DNA from: a bacterium
Lineage (GTDB): Bacteria > UBA8248
Assembly: GCA_022828125.1 (NCBI GenBank)
Contig: JAJEJD010000012.1
Coordinates: forward strand, 65,309 to 129,308
Reading direction: 5' to 3'
DNA: 64,000 bases
Below, piece after piece: positions 46,105 through 59,463 of the stretch; the first letter of the stretch is position 1, and each line of letters begins with the position of its first letter. Both the position numbers and the translations under genes were made by a program. Below the pieces are notes generated by a model. That model was not told the DNA's origin. It did not search any database and worked only from the letters and a program-made list of their open reading frames with translations.

Positions 46105-47481
46105 TTATCCATCCTCTTTCGAATCGCCGTCCGGGGCGCGCTCCTCCCCCGCCCCCTCTTCGGAGTCGTGGGAATGCGCCTCATGTTCGGCGGCATCGTG
46201 AACGTCGAATTCCACGTCGGCCTGATCGTAAAGCCAACTCACCGTCTTGTTGTAGTTGATGTTCGAGACGAGCGAGGCCATCGCCCCGGTCGTCACCATT
46301 CGCTCTCGGAGTTTCTCGGGCGTCATGCCGTAGCGCGCGGCCGATATCCGGAGCTGCGCCTCGACCTCCTCGGCGCTCGCCTCGATCTCTTCCGTCTCGC
46401 GGATGCGCTCCACGATAATGAGCTGGCGCACCCGCTCCTCGGCCTGGGGCCTCACCTCCTCGCGCAACTCCTCGATCTTGGCTTCCGAGAGTTGAACGTC
46501 GGGGTTCTCCTGGCGCAGCCTGCGCTCGTATTCGCGAATCTGTTCATCCGCTTCCCCCCGCACGAGCGTTGGGGGCACCTCGAAAGGATGCGCTTCGAGC
46601 AGCGACTTCAGCAACTCGGATATCCCGTTGCCGCGCGCATTCGAATCCTCCATGGATTCCATTTCCTTGGCGACGTCCGCCCTTAAGTCCTCCGTGCTGG
46701 TATAGCCTCTCCCTAAGGATTTTACGAATTCCTCATCCAGCTCAGGCGGATGCGCTTCTTTCACCTCCTTGAGATGGAGGTGGAACCGGAGGCTCTTGCC
46801 GGCGATGTTGGGCGAGGCGCCCTCTGGAACGTCGATGTCGACGTCCGTCTCTTCGCCGCTCCTCATGCCGGTGAGCGCGTCGCTCAACTCCGTTTCGCCC
46901 TCATCGCCCCCGATCATGAGGGCCTGGTTCTCCCCCCGGGTGCCGGGGACAGCCTTATCGTCTTCGAAGCCCTCGATGTCGAAGAGAACGTAATCCCCCG
47001 CACGGGCCTCCCTGTCCACATCCTCGAAGGTGGCGGCCCGCTGCCGGAGCGCCTCGATCTGCTGATCGACCATCTCGTCCGTCACCGTGTGGCGGTGGAC
47101 CTTCAGTTTAAGACCCTTGTACTCGCCGAGCTCGAAGGGGGGGATGACCTCCACCGTCGCCTTGTAGGTCAACTCGGGCGCGTCGTCGTCCATCTCGATG
47201 TCGGTCACGTTCGGCTCGCCCACCGGACGCATGCCCCTGTCCTCGAGCAGGCTGCGGTAGGATGTCGAAATCACGTGGTTCAGAACCTCCGCCTGCACCT
47301 CTTCGCCGTAGTAGCGCTCCAGCACGCGGCGGGGGATTTTCCCCTTCCGGAAACCCTTCATCTTCACGCGTCCCGACAGACGCCTGTAGGCGCGCTCTAT
47401 CTCCTCTGAGACTTCCGCGCGCGGGACGGCGACTTCGAGACGCTTCGTGCAGGCGTCGATGTCGCTCACTGTGCCGCTCAT
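46105..47481 (-). CDS. tig: Trigger factor
   Basis: 458 residues. Ribosome-binding N-domain with the signature GFRKGKIPRRVLE (GFRxGxxP), a PPIase (FKBP-like) domain with AGDYVLFDIEGFEDD, and the C-terminal helical chaperone arms. The tail is acidic (HDAAEHEAHSHDSEEGAGEER), about 30 residues. Chaperone for nascent chains at the exit tunnel. First protein gene after tRNA-Leu in the operon tig-clpP-clpX. Confidence 0.95.
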   Translation of the reverse strand: MSGTVSDIDACTKRLEVAVPRAEVSEEIERAYRRLSGRVKMKGFRKGKIPRRVLERYYGEEVQAEVLNHVISTSYRSLLEDRGMRPVGEPNVTDIEMDDDAPELTYKATVEVIPPFELGEYKGLKLKVHRHTVTDEMVDQQIEALRQRAATFEDVDREARAGDYVLFDIEGFEDDKAVPGTRGENQALMIGGDEGETELSDALTGMRSGEETDVDIDVPEGASPNIAGKSLRFHLHLKEVKEAHPPELDEEFVKSLGRGYTSTEDLRADVAKEMESMEDSNARGNGISELLKSLLEAHPFEVPPTLVRGEADEQIREYERRLRQENPDVQLSEAKIEELREEVRPQAEERVRQLIIVERIRETEEIEASAEEVEAQLRISAARYGMTPEKLRERMVTTGAMASLVSNINYNKTVSWLYDQADVEFDVHDAAEHEAHSHDSEEGAGEERAPDGDSKEDG

Positions 47482-47532
47482 GCCTCACTCTCCAGAATCA
47501 GAACACAACAACATGAAAAACCTGAAAACCCT

Positions 47533-47617
47533 TGGTGCGAAGGGGGGGACTCGAACCCCCACGCCCGAAGGCACTGGATCCTAAATCCAGCGCGTCTACC
47601 AGTTCCGCCACCCTCGC
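47533..47617 (-). tRNA. tRNA-Leu (TAG)
   Basis: An 85-nt minus-strand tRNA with acceptor GCGAGGG, a D loop of class II type, anticodon stem CTGGA/TCCAG with loop TTTAGGA (anticodon TAG), long variable arm (TGCCTTCGGGCG), T arm GGGGGTTCGAGTCCCCC and encoded CCA. About 50 nt upstream of tig on the same strand. Confidence 0.95.
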
Positions 47618-47793
47618 AGCCCCTTGGCGAACAAGCGCTTATACTTCAATTCCGCATCCGAATCCACCGCCCCACAAGAGTCCCCCGGGCCGGAATTTCG
47701 CGTCCCTCAATCTAGTCGCACACAGAGAAGCCGTCAACGGGGAAACCACAACGCATCCATACGTCGGGGCGGGGGCGAAAGGGCGGAGAAAAA

Positions 47794-51567
<3,774 letters not shown>

Positions 51568-51879
51568 AAACCGTCCCGAATCAAACGCTTAAAGATTCAA
51601 ATCAAAAGGTGGTTATAAGCGATTTTCAGGTGCGAGAAAAGCGAAAAATTTGTATGAGGGGTTTTCGGAAATGCCGCGTGACACATAGGATACCTCCGTT
51701 TAGTTCGTCGCTATAAGGAAATTCTGTTTGTTGGTCTGATATTCGCCGTGAAAACGCATCAAGGATGGTATAGTATATTAGAACACGAGGTCATATATTA
51801 TGCGTAAGCCTTCTTTATGGTGAGAAGGTGATCGGAAATCTATTCTACATGGATGTTGCCCTGAGGGACTCGGGGAGGA
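51568..51879. other. Divergent intergenic region, no RNA gene seen
   Basis: Between metH (leftwards) and the DUF5678-like gene (rightwards). AT-richer than its neighbours, with TATAGTATATTAG near 51770 as a possible promoter for the rightward gene. No riboswitch or tRNA recognised. Confidence 0.45.
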
Positions 51880-52149
51880 ATGATGATGGATCATCCCGCC
51901 ATTCAGGCCGAAGTGGATAAAAATTTTGAGGCTTTCCAGAAACTACTGCCGGAACTGATTGAAGAACACAACGAAAGGTTCGCCCTGATGCGCGGCGAAA
52001 AGGTGGTGCACGTTTTCGATTCCGTGCACGACGCGGTCGTTTTTGCCAAAGAAAAATACGACGACGATCTGTTCTCCGTCCAGAAGATAACCAAACAAGC
52101 CGTCGATTTGGGGATTTTTTCGCATGCCATCCATGTCGTTTCTGTATGA
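51880..52149 (+). CDS. DUF5678-like small protein
   Basis: 89 residues, starting MMMDHPAIQAEVDKNFEAF. A helical N-terminal half precedes NERFALMRGEKVVHVFDSVHDAVVFAKEKYDDDLFSVQKI, a pattern (ALxxGEKVVxxFDSxxDAxxFAxExYxDxLFSVQxI) seen in DUF5678 proteins, often paired with a retropepsin-like gene. The reading frame overlaps the next gene by 26 nt. The ATG follows GGAGG. Function unknown. Confidence 0.75.
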   Translation: MMMDHPAIQAEVDKNFEAFQKLLPELIEEHNERFALMRGEKVVHVFDSVHDAVVFAKEKYDDDLFSVQKITKQAVDLGIFSHAIHVVSV

Positions 52150-52561
52150 CCCTTCCGTCGGCCCTATATTACACATTCTCTTCACACAAGCAGGAGCGTT
52201 AGCCTCACAAGAGGAGCGAATATCAGGGGCGGATTTGCTGATCGATACAGGTGCTTCCATCACCTGTATCTCTCCCGAACTCGCCAAGCAAATCGGGTTG
52301 CGCTCCCTCGGAAAAGAGTCCGTCGTCGTCGCTTCCGGCACGGCCAGCCTGAACACCTATCTCGTCGATTTGCTGATTCCCTTCACTGAGCCAGCCAAGA
52401 CGCAAGGCCCTAAACCGCAAACTTTTCCCGTTCAGAATATTCAGGTGATGGAATACCTCGGAGACACATCAAGATACCAAGGACTTCTCGGGAGGGACAT
52501 CATCGACAGGGGCATCTTCATGATCGCGGGATGGGACGGAAAATACTACTTCTCCCTTTGA
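52124..52561 (+). CDS. Retropepsin-like aspartic protease
   Basis: 145 residues with the retropepsin active-site motif LLIDTGASITCIS (Asp41) and a later GLLGRDIIDRGIF motif that packs behind the active site in this fold. One DTG per chain means a homodimer, as in retroviral protease. It overlaps the DUF5678-like gene by 26 nt, hence coupled translation. There is no transmembrane helix beyond a weak N-terminal hydrophobic segment. Substrate unknown. Confidence 0.82.
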   Translation: MPSMSFLYDPSVGPILHILFTQAGALASQEERISGADLLIDTGASITCISPELAKQIGLRSLGKESVVVASGTASLNTYLVDLLIPFTEPAKTQGPKPQTFPVQNIQVMEYLGDTSRYQGLLGRDIIDRGIFMIAGWDGKYYFSL

Positions 52562-52600
52562 GTTTCGGCGCTCTCGCCACTCATCCTGACCCGAAACGAA

Positions 52601-53410
52601 CTACTCTTTGGGACTCACCTCTTCCTCGATGAAGGCGTAGGCGTTGTGGTCGTGGATGGACTCGAAATTCTCGACCTCCACCTGGAACCATTTGATGCGC
52701 TTGTCGTTCCTGAGCAGGAGGGCCGCCTCGCGCACCACGTCCTCCACGAAGCGGGGGTTGTCGAAAGCCGTCTCGGTGACGAATTTCTCGTCCTCGCGCT
52801 TCAGGATCGGATAGAGCGCGCAGCTTCCGGCGCTCTCCGCGATCTCGACGAGTTCCTCGATCCAGAACTCGCCGTCGAAGCGCACCTTGATGCGCACGTG
52901 CCCCCGCTGGTTGTGCGCGCCGCGCAGGCTGATCTCTTTCGAACACGGGCACAGCGTGGCGATTCGCACCATGATGCTCAGGACGAAATCGTCCGTTGCG
53001 CCGGCGGAAGCCTCGAAGCCGCATTCGAGGGCCATCAGGCCCTCGGCGCCCGTCACGGGAGCGGCCTTGTGCATGAAGTAGGGGAAGGTGACGGAAAAAT
53101 GCGCCGTCTGGGCGTCCAGGCGCTCGCGAATCGTCTGCAGGAGCGAGGGCACGCTGTCCACGCCGATGGCGTCGGTGTGCTCGTTCAGCACTTCCAGGAA
53201 GCGGCTCATGTGGGTGCCCTTGAAGTGGTGCGGCAGGTCCACGTACATGTTGACGTTGCCGATGGTGTGCTGGGCGTCCTTCGCCCGGTCTTTCACCACG
53301 ATGGGGTAGCGGATGTTCTTGACACCCACCTTGTCTATCTTGACGTTTCGCTCATCGGAACTCGCCTGCACGTCGGCGAGGTCGGCCGGCTCCGTCGGGA
53401 GGCCTGACAT
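52601..53410 (-). CDS. folE2: GTP cyclohydrolase FolE2
   Basis: 269 residues. FolE2 (type IB) converts GTP to dihydroneopterin triphosphate, opening folate synthesis without needing zinc. Recognised by the order NVNMYVDLPHHFKGTHMSRF, SVTFPYFMHKAAPVTGAEG and RIATLCPCSKEIS (the metal-site Cys-Pro-Cys), RGAHNQRGH, and a closing WFQVEVENFESIHDHNAYA. MazG-like gene is 100 nt upstream. It is tail to tail with the retropepsin gene. Confidence 0.95.
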   Translation of the reverse strand: MSGLPTEPADLADVQASSDERNVKIDKVGVKNIRYPIVVKDRAKDAQHTIGNVNMYVDLPHHFKGTHMSRFLEVLNEHTDAIGVDSVPSLLQTIRERLDAQTAHFSVTFPYFMHKAAPVTGAEGLMALECGFEASAGATDDFVLSIMVRIATLCPCSKEISLRGAHNQRGHVRIKVRFDGEFWIEELVEIAESAGSCALYPILKREDEKFVTETAFDNPRFVEDVVREAALLLRNDKRIKWFQVEVENFESIHDHNAYAFIEEEVSPKE

Positions 53411-53514
53411 CGAATCTCATCCTTTCCGCTCTGGTTTACAGAACATTCATGCAGCGGCTTTTTTCCACTCTTTCCGGCGCCGCCCCAAGCACCGAAAACT
53501 GCGGGGTATCGGGC

Positions 53515-53892
53515 CTATTTCTCGGGCCGCTCCCTTCTGATGCGCTCGATTTTGGCCATTTTATCAGATACGGCCTCGGCCAAATCGATCCCCCGCGCGT
53601 TGGCGTAGTTCATCACGGCGATCATGACATCCGCCGCTTCGTCCGTATAGGCCGCAGGGTCCACCTCGCGGCCCTTCCATTCCTTTTTCTCCAGGTTCGC
53701 GAGTTCACCCGTCTCGCCCGCAAGCTCCAAGGCGAAAAACCGGGGCTCGCGCTCCGGAAAAGCCTCTTCCTGATAGCGCGCGAATTCGGCTTGCAGGGCG
53801 CCGAGCCCCTCGTAGGAGCGCGGCAGCCTGGGAGCGTCCTCTTCATTCACCGGAACCGTTCCCTCCACACAAGGCCGGGAGGCGCGAAACAT
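53515..53892 (-). CDS. MazG-like nucleotide pyrophosphohydrolase
   Basis: 125 residues (a GTG at 53850 is an alternative start). Motif set of the all-alpha NTP pyrophosphatases: ALELAGETGELANLEKKEWKG (ExxE) followed by YTDEAADVMIAVMNYANARGIDLAEAV (ExxD, with the Mg-binding Glu/Asp). These enzymes hydrolyse NTP or house-clean dNTPs. Small MazG proteins of this size act as dimers. Confidence 0.82.
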   Translation of the reverse strand: MFRASRPCVEGTVPVNEEDAPRLPRSYEGLGALQAEFARYQEEAFPEREPRFFALELAGETGELANLEKKEWKGREVDPAAYTDEAADVMIAVMNYANARGIDLAEAVSDKMAKIERIRRERPEK

Positions 53893-54083
53893 CCCGCCGT
53901 GGCGCCCCGTCGAGCGCGGAGCAGAAGTTTCTCACTCCGAATCGAGGGCGTCAATCGGCGGGCGCGAATCTCGATTGACGCGGGATGCGCCAGAATCTAC
54001 TCTCTCCGAAAAGGCGAACATCATTTCTGCAGCCATGCGGGCGCGAAGTCGCCCCGGTAGCACTCAAACGGAGGGAAGCACCC

Positions 54084-55079
54084 TTGCCCAACATCGATCT
54101 GCATCACCACATCTACATCCCGGCGGCGGAAGCGCTCGCCGCCAAAGAGCGCGAAAGACGCCCCCAGCACGCCGACAGCTTCGAAGGGTTTTTCCCGCCC
54201 GTCTCCTCGCGCTACAACGCCAAGATGACGGAGGAGAACTGGGCGGTGCAACTCGCCGACGCGGAGCGCAAGCTGAGCGACATGAAGGCGGACAGGCTCG
54301 ACATGGCGCTGGCCTCCCCGCCGCCGCCCACGTTTTACTACTGGATCGGCGGAAGAGCGGGCGAGGAGATCATCCAGATACAAAACGACGGCGTCGTCGA
54401 TTTCTGCAACCAGAACGCCGCGCACTTCCGCGGCCTCTGCAACCTGCCCATGCAAAACGGGGGCGAGGCCGCAGCCGCCGAACTCGAGCGCGCGATGGGG
54501 AAAGGCCTTCTCGGCTGCATCATCTCGGACCGCATCGGCTCCCATGCGCTGGACGAGCCCCAGTACGAGGAATTCTGGGCGGCGGCGGAGAGGCTCGGCG
54601 CGCTGGTGTTCATTCATCCCGATTTCGCGGACCTGAAAGCGCTGTTCCCCTACTACATGGCGAACTGCATCGGCAACCCGCTCTCCACCACCATCGCCGC
54701 CACAAGGCTCATTTTCTCGGGCCATTTCGAGCGCTACCCGAACCTCCAGCTACTGCTCGCCCACGCGGGCGGAAACCTGCCCTGGGCGGTCGGGCGCATC
54801 CAGCACTGCTGGGAGGTGCGGCCGGAAACCAAGGTGCACACGCCGCACCCGCCCCGGCACTATTTCAAGAACCTCTATTTCGACGTCATCACCTTCAACC
54901 CCTCGGCGCTCAAGTGGATGGTCGACGAGGTGGGGGCCGACCGCGTCGTGTGCGGCACGGATTATCCTTACGACATGATGCAGCAGCGCGTCGTGGATTT
55001 CGTGGAGGGAGCGGGCCTCACCGAAGAGGCGCAGAACAAAATCCTGCGCGAGACGCCCGCCAAGCTCATGAAACTCTAG
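54084..55079 (+). CDS. Amidohydrolase-2 family metal-dependent hydrolase (ACMSD-like)
   Basis: 331 residues from TTG 54084, with GGAGGG 8 nt upstream. The HxH metal motif IDLHHHIYIP lies at the N-terminus. Further ligands are HPDF (His), LLAHAGGNLPWAVGR (His) and VCGTDYPYDMMQQ (Asp). This is the order found in ACMSD-like and gamma-resorcylate decarboxylase-type enzymes (COG2159). Decarboxylation or hydrolysis of an aromatic or related acid is likely, substrate unknown. Followed by an intergenic repeat and the MetE-like gene. Confidence 0.87.
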   Translation: MPNIDLHHHIYIPAAEALAAKERERRPQHADSFEGFFPPVSSRYNAKMTEENWAVQLADAERKLSDMKADRLDMALASPPPPTFYYWIGGRAGEEIIQIQNDGVVDFCNQNAAHFRGLCNLPMQNGGEAAAAELERAMGKGLLGCIISDRIGSHALDEPQYEEFWAAAERLGALVFIHPDFADLKALFPYYMANCIGNPLSTTIAATRLIFSGHFERYPNLQLLLAHAGGNLPWAVGRIQHCWEVRPETKVHTPHPPRHYFKNLYFDVITFNPSALKWMVDEVGADRVVCGTDYPYDMMQQRVVDFVEGAGLTEEAQNKILRETPAKLMKL

Positions 55080-55095
55080 GGCGCGCGGCGCAAGG

Positions 55096-55330
55096 GGGTG
55101 TTGAAAAAGTCCGGGGAGAGAGGAATCACTCCCCCCTTGAGGGGGAGTCGAAGAGGCCGAGCGTTTCTTGCGAAGGCCGATTCGGTGGGGGGTGAAATGT
55201 GTTTATCGCCATCCGAATTATCCCCCCACCGGTTCGCTTTCGGGCTTACGCCCTTACCTCACCGACTCCCCCTCAAGGGGGGAGTGAACTTCAACGCGCT
55301 CCCTCAGGGGACTTTTTCAACAGCCCCGAC
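55096..55330. repeat. Dispersed G/C-tract inverted-repeat element (copy 4)
   Basis: Opens with TGTTGAAAAAGTCC, then ACTCCCCCCTTGAGGGGGAGTCG, a middle with CGATTCGGTGGGGGGTGAAAT and the complementary CCCCCCACCGGTTCGCTTTCG, then GACTCCCCCTCAAGGGGGGAGTGAACTTCAA and ACTTTTTCAACAGCCCC. Its two ends are complementary, so it is an inverted-repeat element about 230 nt long with no transposase: MITE-like. Copy 5 (60183-60500) has the same layout. Confidence 0.78.
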
Positions 55331-55411
55331 AAGGGAGGCATCGAAAGCGAGAAGGCTGCCGTAACGGAACAAGGTGATTCGCCGAAACCATTTTCGAGCG
55401 GAGGAATCGAC

Positions 55412-56584
55412 ATGTACATCGCCACGAGTGACCTCATACTTCCCACCACCATCACGGGTTCCCTGCCCCGGCCGGCCTGGTTCCGCCAGAATATCGGGCG
55501 CAGGACGTTCCGCCAGGCGATGATCGACGCGGACTTCCGCGAGCAGTATCTCGACAACGTCTCCTGCGTCATCAGGGACCAGGAGCGCGCGGGGCTGGAC
55601 ATCGTGACCGACGGCGACGCGCGCTTCGACACCAACGTGGGCGGGCGCGACTGGGTGGGCTACATCGTCGACAGGCTGAGCGGCTTCTCCGGCTATGAAA
55701 CTTCGAGGAGCCACGCCACCTGGGGCGGGTCCGTGCCCGGGGAAATCATGTTCGAGGTGCTCGAAGCCAGGATGCTCCCCAAGGTCACCTCGAAAGTCGG
55801 CGAAGGCCCCCTCGAATACGCCCAGATGTGGCGCTGCGCGCAGGCGATGACGGACAAGCCGCTCAAGTTCGGCTCCATCAGTGCGGATTGCGTGGAATCC
55901 ATCGTCTCGAACGAGTTCTATGACGACAGGCGCGAGCTTTGCCTCGACCTGTGCGAAATCATGCACGCGGAATTCCACCGCCTGGCGGACGCGGGCTGCC
56001 AGATTTTCCAGGTGGAAGAGCCCTGGGTGCACCGCTTCGATTTCCACGCCGAGGATTCGGAGATGTCGATGGAGTTCTACGTGGATGCGTTCAACAGGAG
56101 CGTGGCGGGCTTGCGGGACAAGCTGGAGCTCTGGTGCCACACCTGCTGGGGCAACCCGGCACAGCAGCGGTTCTACGAGTCCTCGAAAAGCTACGCGCCC
56201 GCGCTCGAATACATGAACGAACTGGACGTGGACGTGCTCACCTTCGAGTGCGCGAGCACGGGCGGGATGGACCTGGGCGAAATCGGCAAGCGCATCACGA
56301 AACCCAAGGTGGCTATCGGCGTCATCAACCACCGGGGGCTGCAGGTGGAGCGCCCCGAAGAGGTGGCCGCCCTCATCCGCAAGGCGCTCGAGACGGTTCC
56401 CGCCGAGCGGCTCTGCATCTCCACCGACTGCGGCTTCGGGCGCGAGGGCATGAGCCGCCGCCACGCGTTCTACAAGATGGTGGCCCTGGCGCGCGGGACG
56501 AACATCGTGAAGAAAGAACTCGGCCTGCCCGAGACCTACATACCGGCGAGCGACGGGGCCTTCACGCTGAGTGATGAGGATTAG
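55412..56584 (+). CDS. MetE C-terminal-domain-like protein (cobalamin-independent methionine synthase family)
   Basis: 390 residues, ATG 55412 with GGAGGAATCGAC upstream. A single MetE catalytic barrel without the N-terminal half. Likely zinc ligands are in LWCHTCWGN (His, Cys), LTFECASTGG (Cys/Glu) and CISTDCGFGREGMSR (Cys). GSLPRPAWFR opens the domain. Such 'core' proteins may transfer methyl groups from other donors (for example corrinoid proteins) to homocysteine. A metH is also present in this window. Confidence 0.85.
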   Translation: MYIATSDLILPTTITGSLPRPAWFRQNIGRRTFRQAMIDADFREQYLDNVSCVIRDQERAGLDIVTDGDARFDTNVGGRDWVGYIVDRLSGFSGYETSRSHATWGGSVPGEIMFEVLEARMLPKVTSKVGEGPLEYAQMWRCAQAMTDKPLKFGSISADCVESIVSNEFYDDRRELCLDLCEIMHAEFHRLADAGCQIFQVEEPWVHRFDFHAEDSEMSMEFYVDAFNRSVAGLRDKLELWCHTCWGNPAQQRFYESSKSYAPALEYMNELDVDVLTFECASTGGMDLGEIGKRITKPKVAIGVINHRGLQVERPEEVAALIRKALETVPAERLCISTDCGFGREGMSRRHAFYKMVALARGTNIVKKELGLPETYIPASDGAFTLSDED

Positions 56585-56589
56585 GAGAC

Positions 56590-58416
56590 TCACCCCTCGC
56601 TTCGCGCTTCCGCCACGCCGAGTGCCGTGCGGAGGTCGTCTCCGCCGATGGTTTCCTGCTCGAGCAGGCGCGCGGTGAGGGTTTCCAGATCATCGCGCCT
56701 TTCTTTTAATATATCCGTCGCGCGCGCGTAGGCCCCGTCGAGTATCTTCTCCACCTCTTCGTCCACCTCGCGCTGGGTCGCCTCGCTGATGTCCAGATGG
56801 GAGGCGCCGTTCCCCACGCCCAGGAACAGCGAACGCGGCGCCCCGCCCATGGCGTGGGGGCCGAATCGCTCGCTCATGCCGTATTCGGTCACCATCGAGC
56901 GCGCCATGTCGGTCGCGCGCTGAAGATCGTTCTGCGCTCCGGTGGAGACTTCCCCGAATACCACCTCTTCCGCCGCGCGGCCCGCTAGGAGCACGGCGAT
57001 CCTGTCTTCGAGTTCTTTTTTGGAGAGCAGGTAGCGGTCCTCGGTCGGCCGCTGCAGGGTGTAGCCCAGGGCGGCGAGACCCCTCGGGATGATCGAGACC
57101 TTCTGCACCGGGTCCGCCGTGCCGACGAGTTCGGCCACCATGGCGTGGCCGAGTTCGTGATAGGCCACGCGGCGGCGCTCCTCGTTCGTCATGACGCGCG
57201 AGCGCTTCTCCAGGCCCGCCGCCACGCGCTCGAAGGCTTCCTCGAAATCGGCCATCATCACGGCGTCGCGGTCGTGGCGCGCCGCGAGCAGCGCGGCCTC
57301 GTTCGCGAGATTGGCGAGATCGGCCCCCGAGAGGCCGGGCGTCATCTCGGCGAGCCGCTCGACGTTCACGTCCCCGCCCAGCACGAGCACCTTCGTGTGC
57401 ACCTCCAAAATGTGGCGCCTGCCGCTCAGGTCCGGCTTGTCGACGAGCACCTGCCTGTCGAAGCGCCCCGGGCGCAGGAGCGCGGGGTCCAATATCTCGG
57501 GGCGGTTCGTCGCCGCCATGATGATGACGCCCTTGCGGGTATCGAAGCCGTCCATCTCGACGAGGAGCTGGTTCAGCGTCTGCTCGCGCTCGTCGTGCCC
57601 GCCCGCGATGTTGCCCACGCCGCGCGCCTTGCCGAGGGCGTCCAGCTCGTCCACGAAGACGATGCAGGGAGCCTTCTCCATCGCCTGCTCGAAGAGGTCG
57701 CGCACGCGCGCCGCCCCCAGCCCCACGAACATCTCGACGAACTCGGAACCGCTGATGCTGAAGAAGAATACCCCCGCCTCGCCCGCCACGGCCTTCGCCA
57801 TGAGGGTCTTCCCGCAGCCGGGAGGCCCCACCAGCAGGACGCCGCGCGGGATCTTGCCGCCCAGGCGCAGGTAGCGGTCGGGGTTCTTGAGATAATCCAC
57901 CACCTCGGCCAGTTCCGCCTTGGCCTCGTCCACGCCCGCCACGTCTTCGAAGCGCACGCCCACCTCTTTTTCCGCAAAAATCTTCGCCTTGTTCTTGCCG
58001 AAGGCCATCACCCCCTGGCCGGGGCCCATGCGGCGCAGCACGAAGGCGTAGATGGCGAAGAGGATCGCCAGCGGCAGCACCCATGTCGTGAACATCTGCA
58101 CCAGCCAGGGCGGCTCGAACTGGCCCTGGAAGGTGACGCCCGCACCCTCGAGCAGCTTGATGAGCTCGGGGTCGGCCACCTTCGCGGTCTCGAAGAACCG
58201 CTGCCGGCCATCCGCGTCGCGTCTTTTGAGGACGCCTTGTAAGCGGTCGCCGCGAATGTCGACGCGCTCCACGTCGCCTTCTTTCAGCATGGCGCGGAAC
58301 TCGTTGTAGGGGATGCGCTGGTAGCGCGCGCCCTGGAAGAAGAGGGTGTGGATGAGCGACATGATGACGAAGATGAAGAGGAAATAACCGATGGAAAACT
58401 GCGTTTTCTTGTTCAT
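56590..58416 (-). CDS. ftsH: ATP-dependent zinc metalloprotease FtsH
   Basis: 608 residues from ATG 58416 (GGAGGGGACG upstream); the frame is open to 58452. Two membrane helices ([20 protein letters not shown] and [17 protein letters not shown]), the AAA module (Walker [16 protein letters not shown], Walker [35 protein letters not shown]), and the protease (zinc [11 protein letters not shown]). It degrades short-lived membrane and cytosolic proteins. The MetE-like gene converges from the left, ending 6 nt before the ftsH stop. Confidence 0.97.
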   Translation of the reverse strand: MNKKTQFSIGYFLFIFVIMSLIHTLFFQGARYQRIPYNEFRAMLKEGDVERVDIRGDRLQGVLKRRDADGRQRFFETAKVADPELIKLLEGAGVTFQGQFEPPWLVQMFTTWVLPLAILFAIYAFVLRRMGPGQGVMAFGKNKAKIFAEKEVGVRFEDVAGVDEAKAELAEVVDYLKNPDRYLRLGGKIPRGVLLVGPPGCGKTLMAKAVAGEAGVFFFSISGSEFVEMFVGLGAARVRDLFEQAMEKAPCIVFVDELDALGKARGVGNIAGGHDEREQTLNQLLVEMDGFDTRKGVIIMAATNRPEILDPALLRPGRFDRQVLVDKPDLSGRRHILEVHTKVLVLGGDVNVERLAEMTPGLSGADLANLANEAALLAARHDRDAVMMADFEEAFERVAAGLEKRSRVMTNEERRRVAYHELGHAMVAELVGTADPVQKVSIIPRGLAALGYTLQRPTEDRYLLSKKELEDRIAVLLAGRAAEEVVFGEVSTGAQNDLQRATDMARSMVTEYGMSERFGPHAMGGAPRSLFLGVGNGASHLDISEATQREVDEEVEKILDGAYARATDILKERRDDLETLTARLLEQETIGGDDLRTALGVAEARSEG

Positions 58417-58481
58417 CGTCCCCTCCTTCGGGGAGGAAAGCGGCTGAGTCAATCATACGGCGGCGGCGCGGCGCGAGACAT

Positions 58482-58512
58482 GGGGCGTCACGGCACGAGC
58501 ATATCAGATTCG
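58482..58512. repeat. 31-nt direct repeat, copy a
   Basis: GGGGCGTCACGGCACGAGC followed by ATATCAGATTCG. It matches 59018-59048 at 29 of 31 positions. It lies about 66 nt upstream of ftsH and just beyond the 3' end of the small membrane protein gene. A shared promoter element is possible; read on the minus strand both contain TATGCT. Confidence 0.6.
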
Positions 58513-58556
58513 TCCCATTGTTTCTCTACGGAAGATGCGAGCCGGACTCCCCGCTT

Positions 58557-58766
58557 CTACTTCCTCGAATCGCGCCTGAACCTGACGGCTCTGTAGATGG
58601 AGACGACGGCGCCGCCGAGGATAAGGATGAGCCCCAGGGCCGTCGTGGCGACGAGCGAAGTGTGGATAACGCGATCCCAGTACGCGAGACTCGCCCCGGA
58701 GTCATGCGAGATGACGTAGAGCATCACGAGTCCGAAGAATGTGAAGATGAATCCGAAAAGGATCAT
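58557..58766 (-). CDS. 69-residue small membrane protein
   Basis: Two hydrophobic segments, ILFGFIFTFFGLVMLYVI and TTALGLILILGGAVVSIYRAV, with a polar loop and a basic tail FRRDSRK. AAGGGAAAG is upstream of the ATG. A two-helix hairpin protein, no family recognised. It shares the minus strand with ftsH and ends 140 nt before it. Confidence 0.65.
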   Translation of the reverse strand: MILFGFIFTFFGLVMLYVISHDSGASLAYWDRVIHTSLVATTALGLILILGGAVVSIYRAVRFRRDSRK

Positions 58767-59463
58767 GGCGCTTTCCCTTCATCTCATCAACGGTTCGGTG
58801 CAAGAGAGAAAATATCACGTCTTTCCGGTGACGCGAAACAGCCGCGTCAAATCGAATCCCGTCTCACCCCCTCCCGCCGGGAACTCGAAATTCGGGAATT
58901 AGATCCAACCTTACCGAAGGGAATCAGGTAGAAAACGATGTGAGGAAATTCTTCTCCAGTATTCCTGAGAATCTCCTCGGGAGAATTTCGTGGCTCCGGT
59001 CGCTGCGCAAGGCTTGCGGGGCGACACGGCCCGAGCATATCAGATTCGCGGGGCCGGGGCCGCGCGAATTTGGGGGCACACTGTAGACAAGCAGGGAGTG
59101 ACAAGAAAAAAGTCTTTCGATATATCAACCATAGCAGGGTTGATTACCGTCAGGACCCGACATGGACAAGTTGAGTGGACGAGGACGCTCATCGGCATCG
59201 TTCCCGGCACAAAGTCGGCGCCTGGAGGGTCGCCACCCCCTCGCGTGGCCGAAGCCATACGGGTATTGCGAAATGCCTCAGGCGCCTCATAACAGACTAT
59301 CCGTATTGATGGATTTGGTCAACCAAACAAAAATCCACACATAAAGAGATATGACCGGATTCTCGCGGGTCGTCACCAGGAACCACCTCCCTCCCCTTGC
59401 GCATATCGCCCCGTTCGTTTTTAATGGGGCGGCGTCTTATCCACCCTCATATCTGGAGTGATT
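58767..59463. other. Gene-poor stretch
   Basis: About 700 nt without a supported gene. It holds the second 31-nt repeat copy (59018-59048), an imperfect hairpin near 58939-58989 (GAAATTCT.CTCC with GGAGAATTTC), and short ORFs in both strands that look random (no Shine-Dalgarno, no domain). Possibly the decayed remains of a gene, but I cannot name one. Confidence 0.4.
59018..59048. repeat. 31-nt direct repeat, copy b
   Basis: GGGGCGACACGGCCCGAGC followed by ATATCAGATTCG. Two mismatches to copy a at 58482-58512, same orientation, 536 nt apart. Confidence 0.6.

Noticed and set aside
51568-51879. Cobalamin riboswitch upstream of metH
   Set aside because: No B12-box word and no long structured leader is apparent.
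55304-58456. Long minus-strand ORFs opposite the MetE-like gene (55304-56593) and in a second frame of ftsH (56690-58456)
   Set aside because: Shadow frames with compositional bias; the other frames encode recognised proteins.
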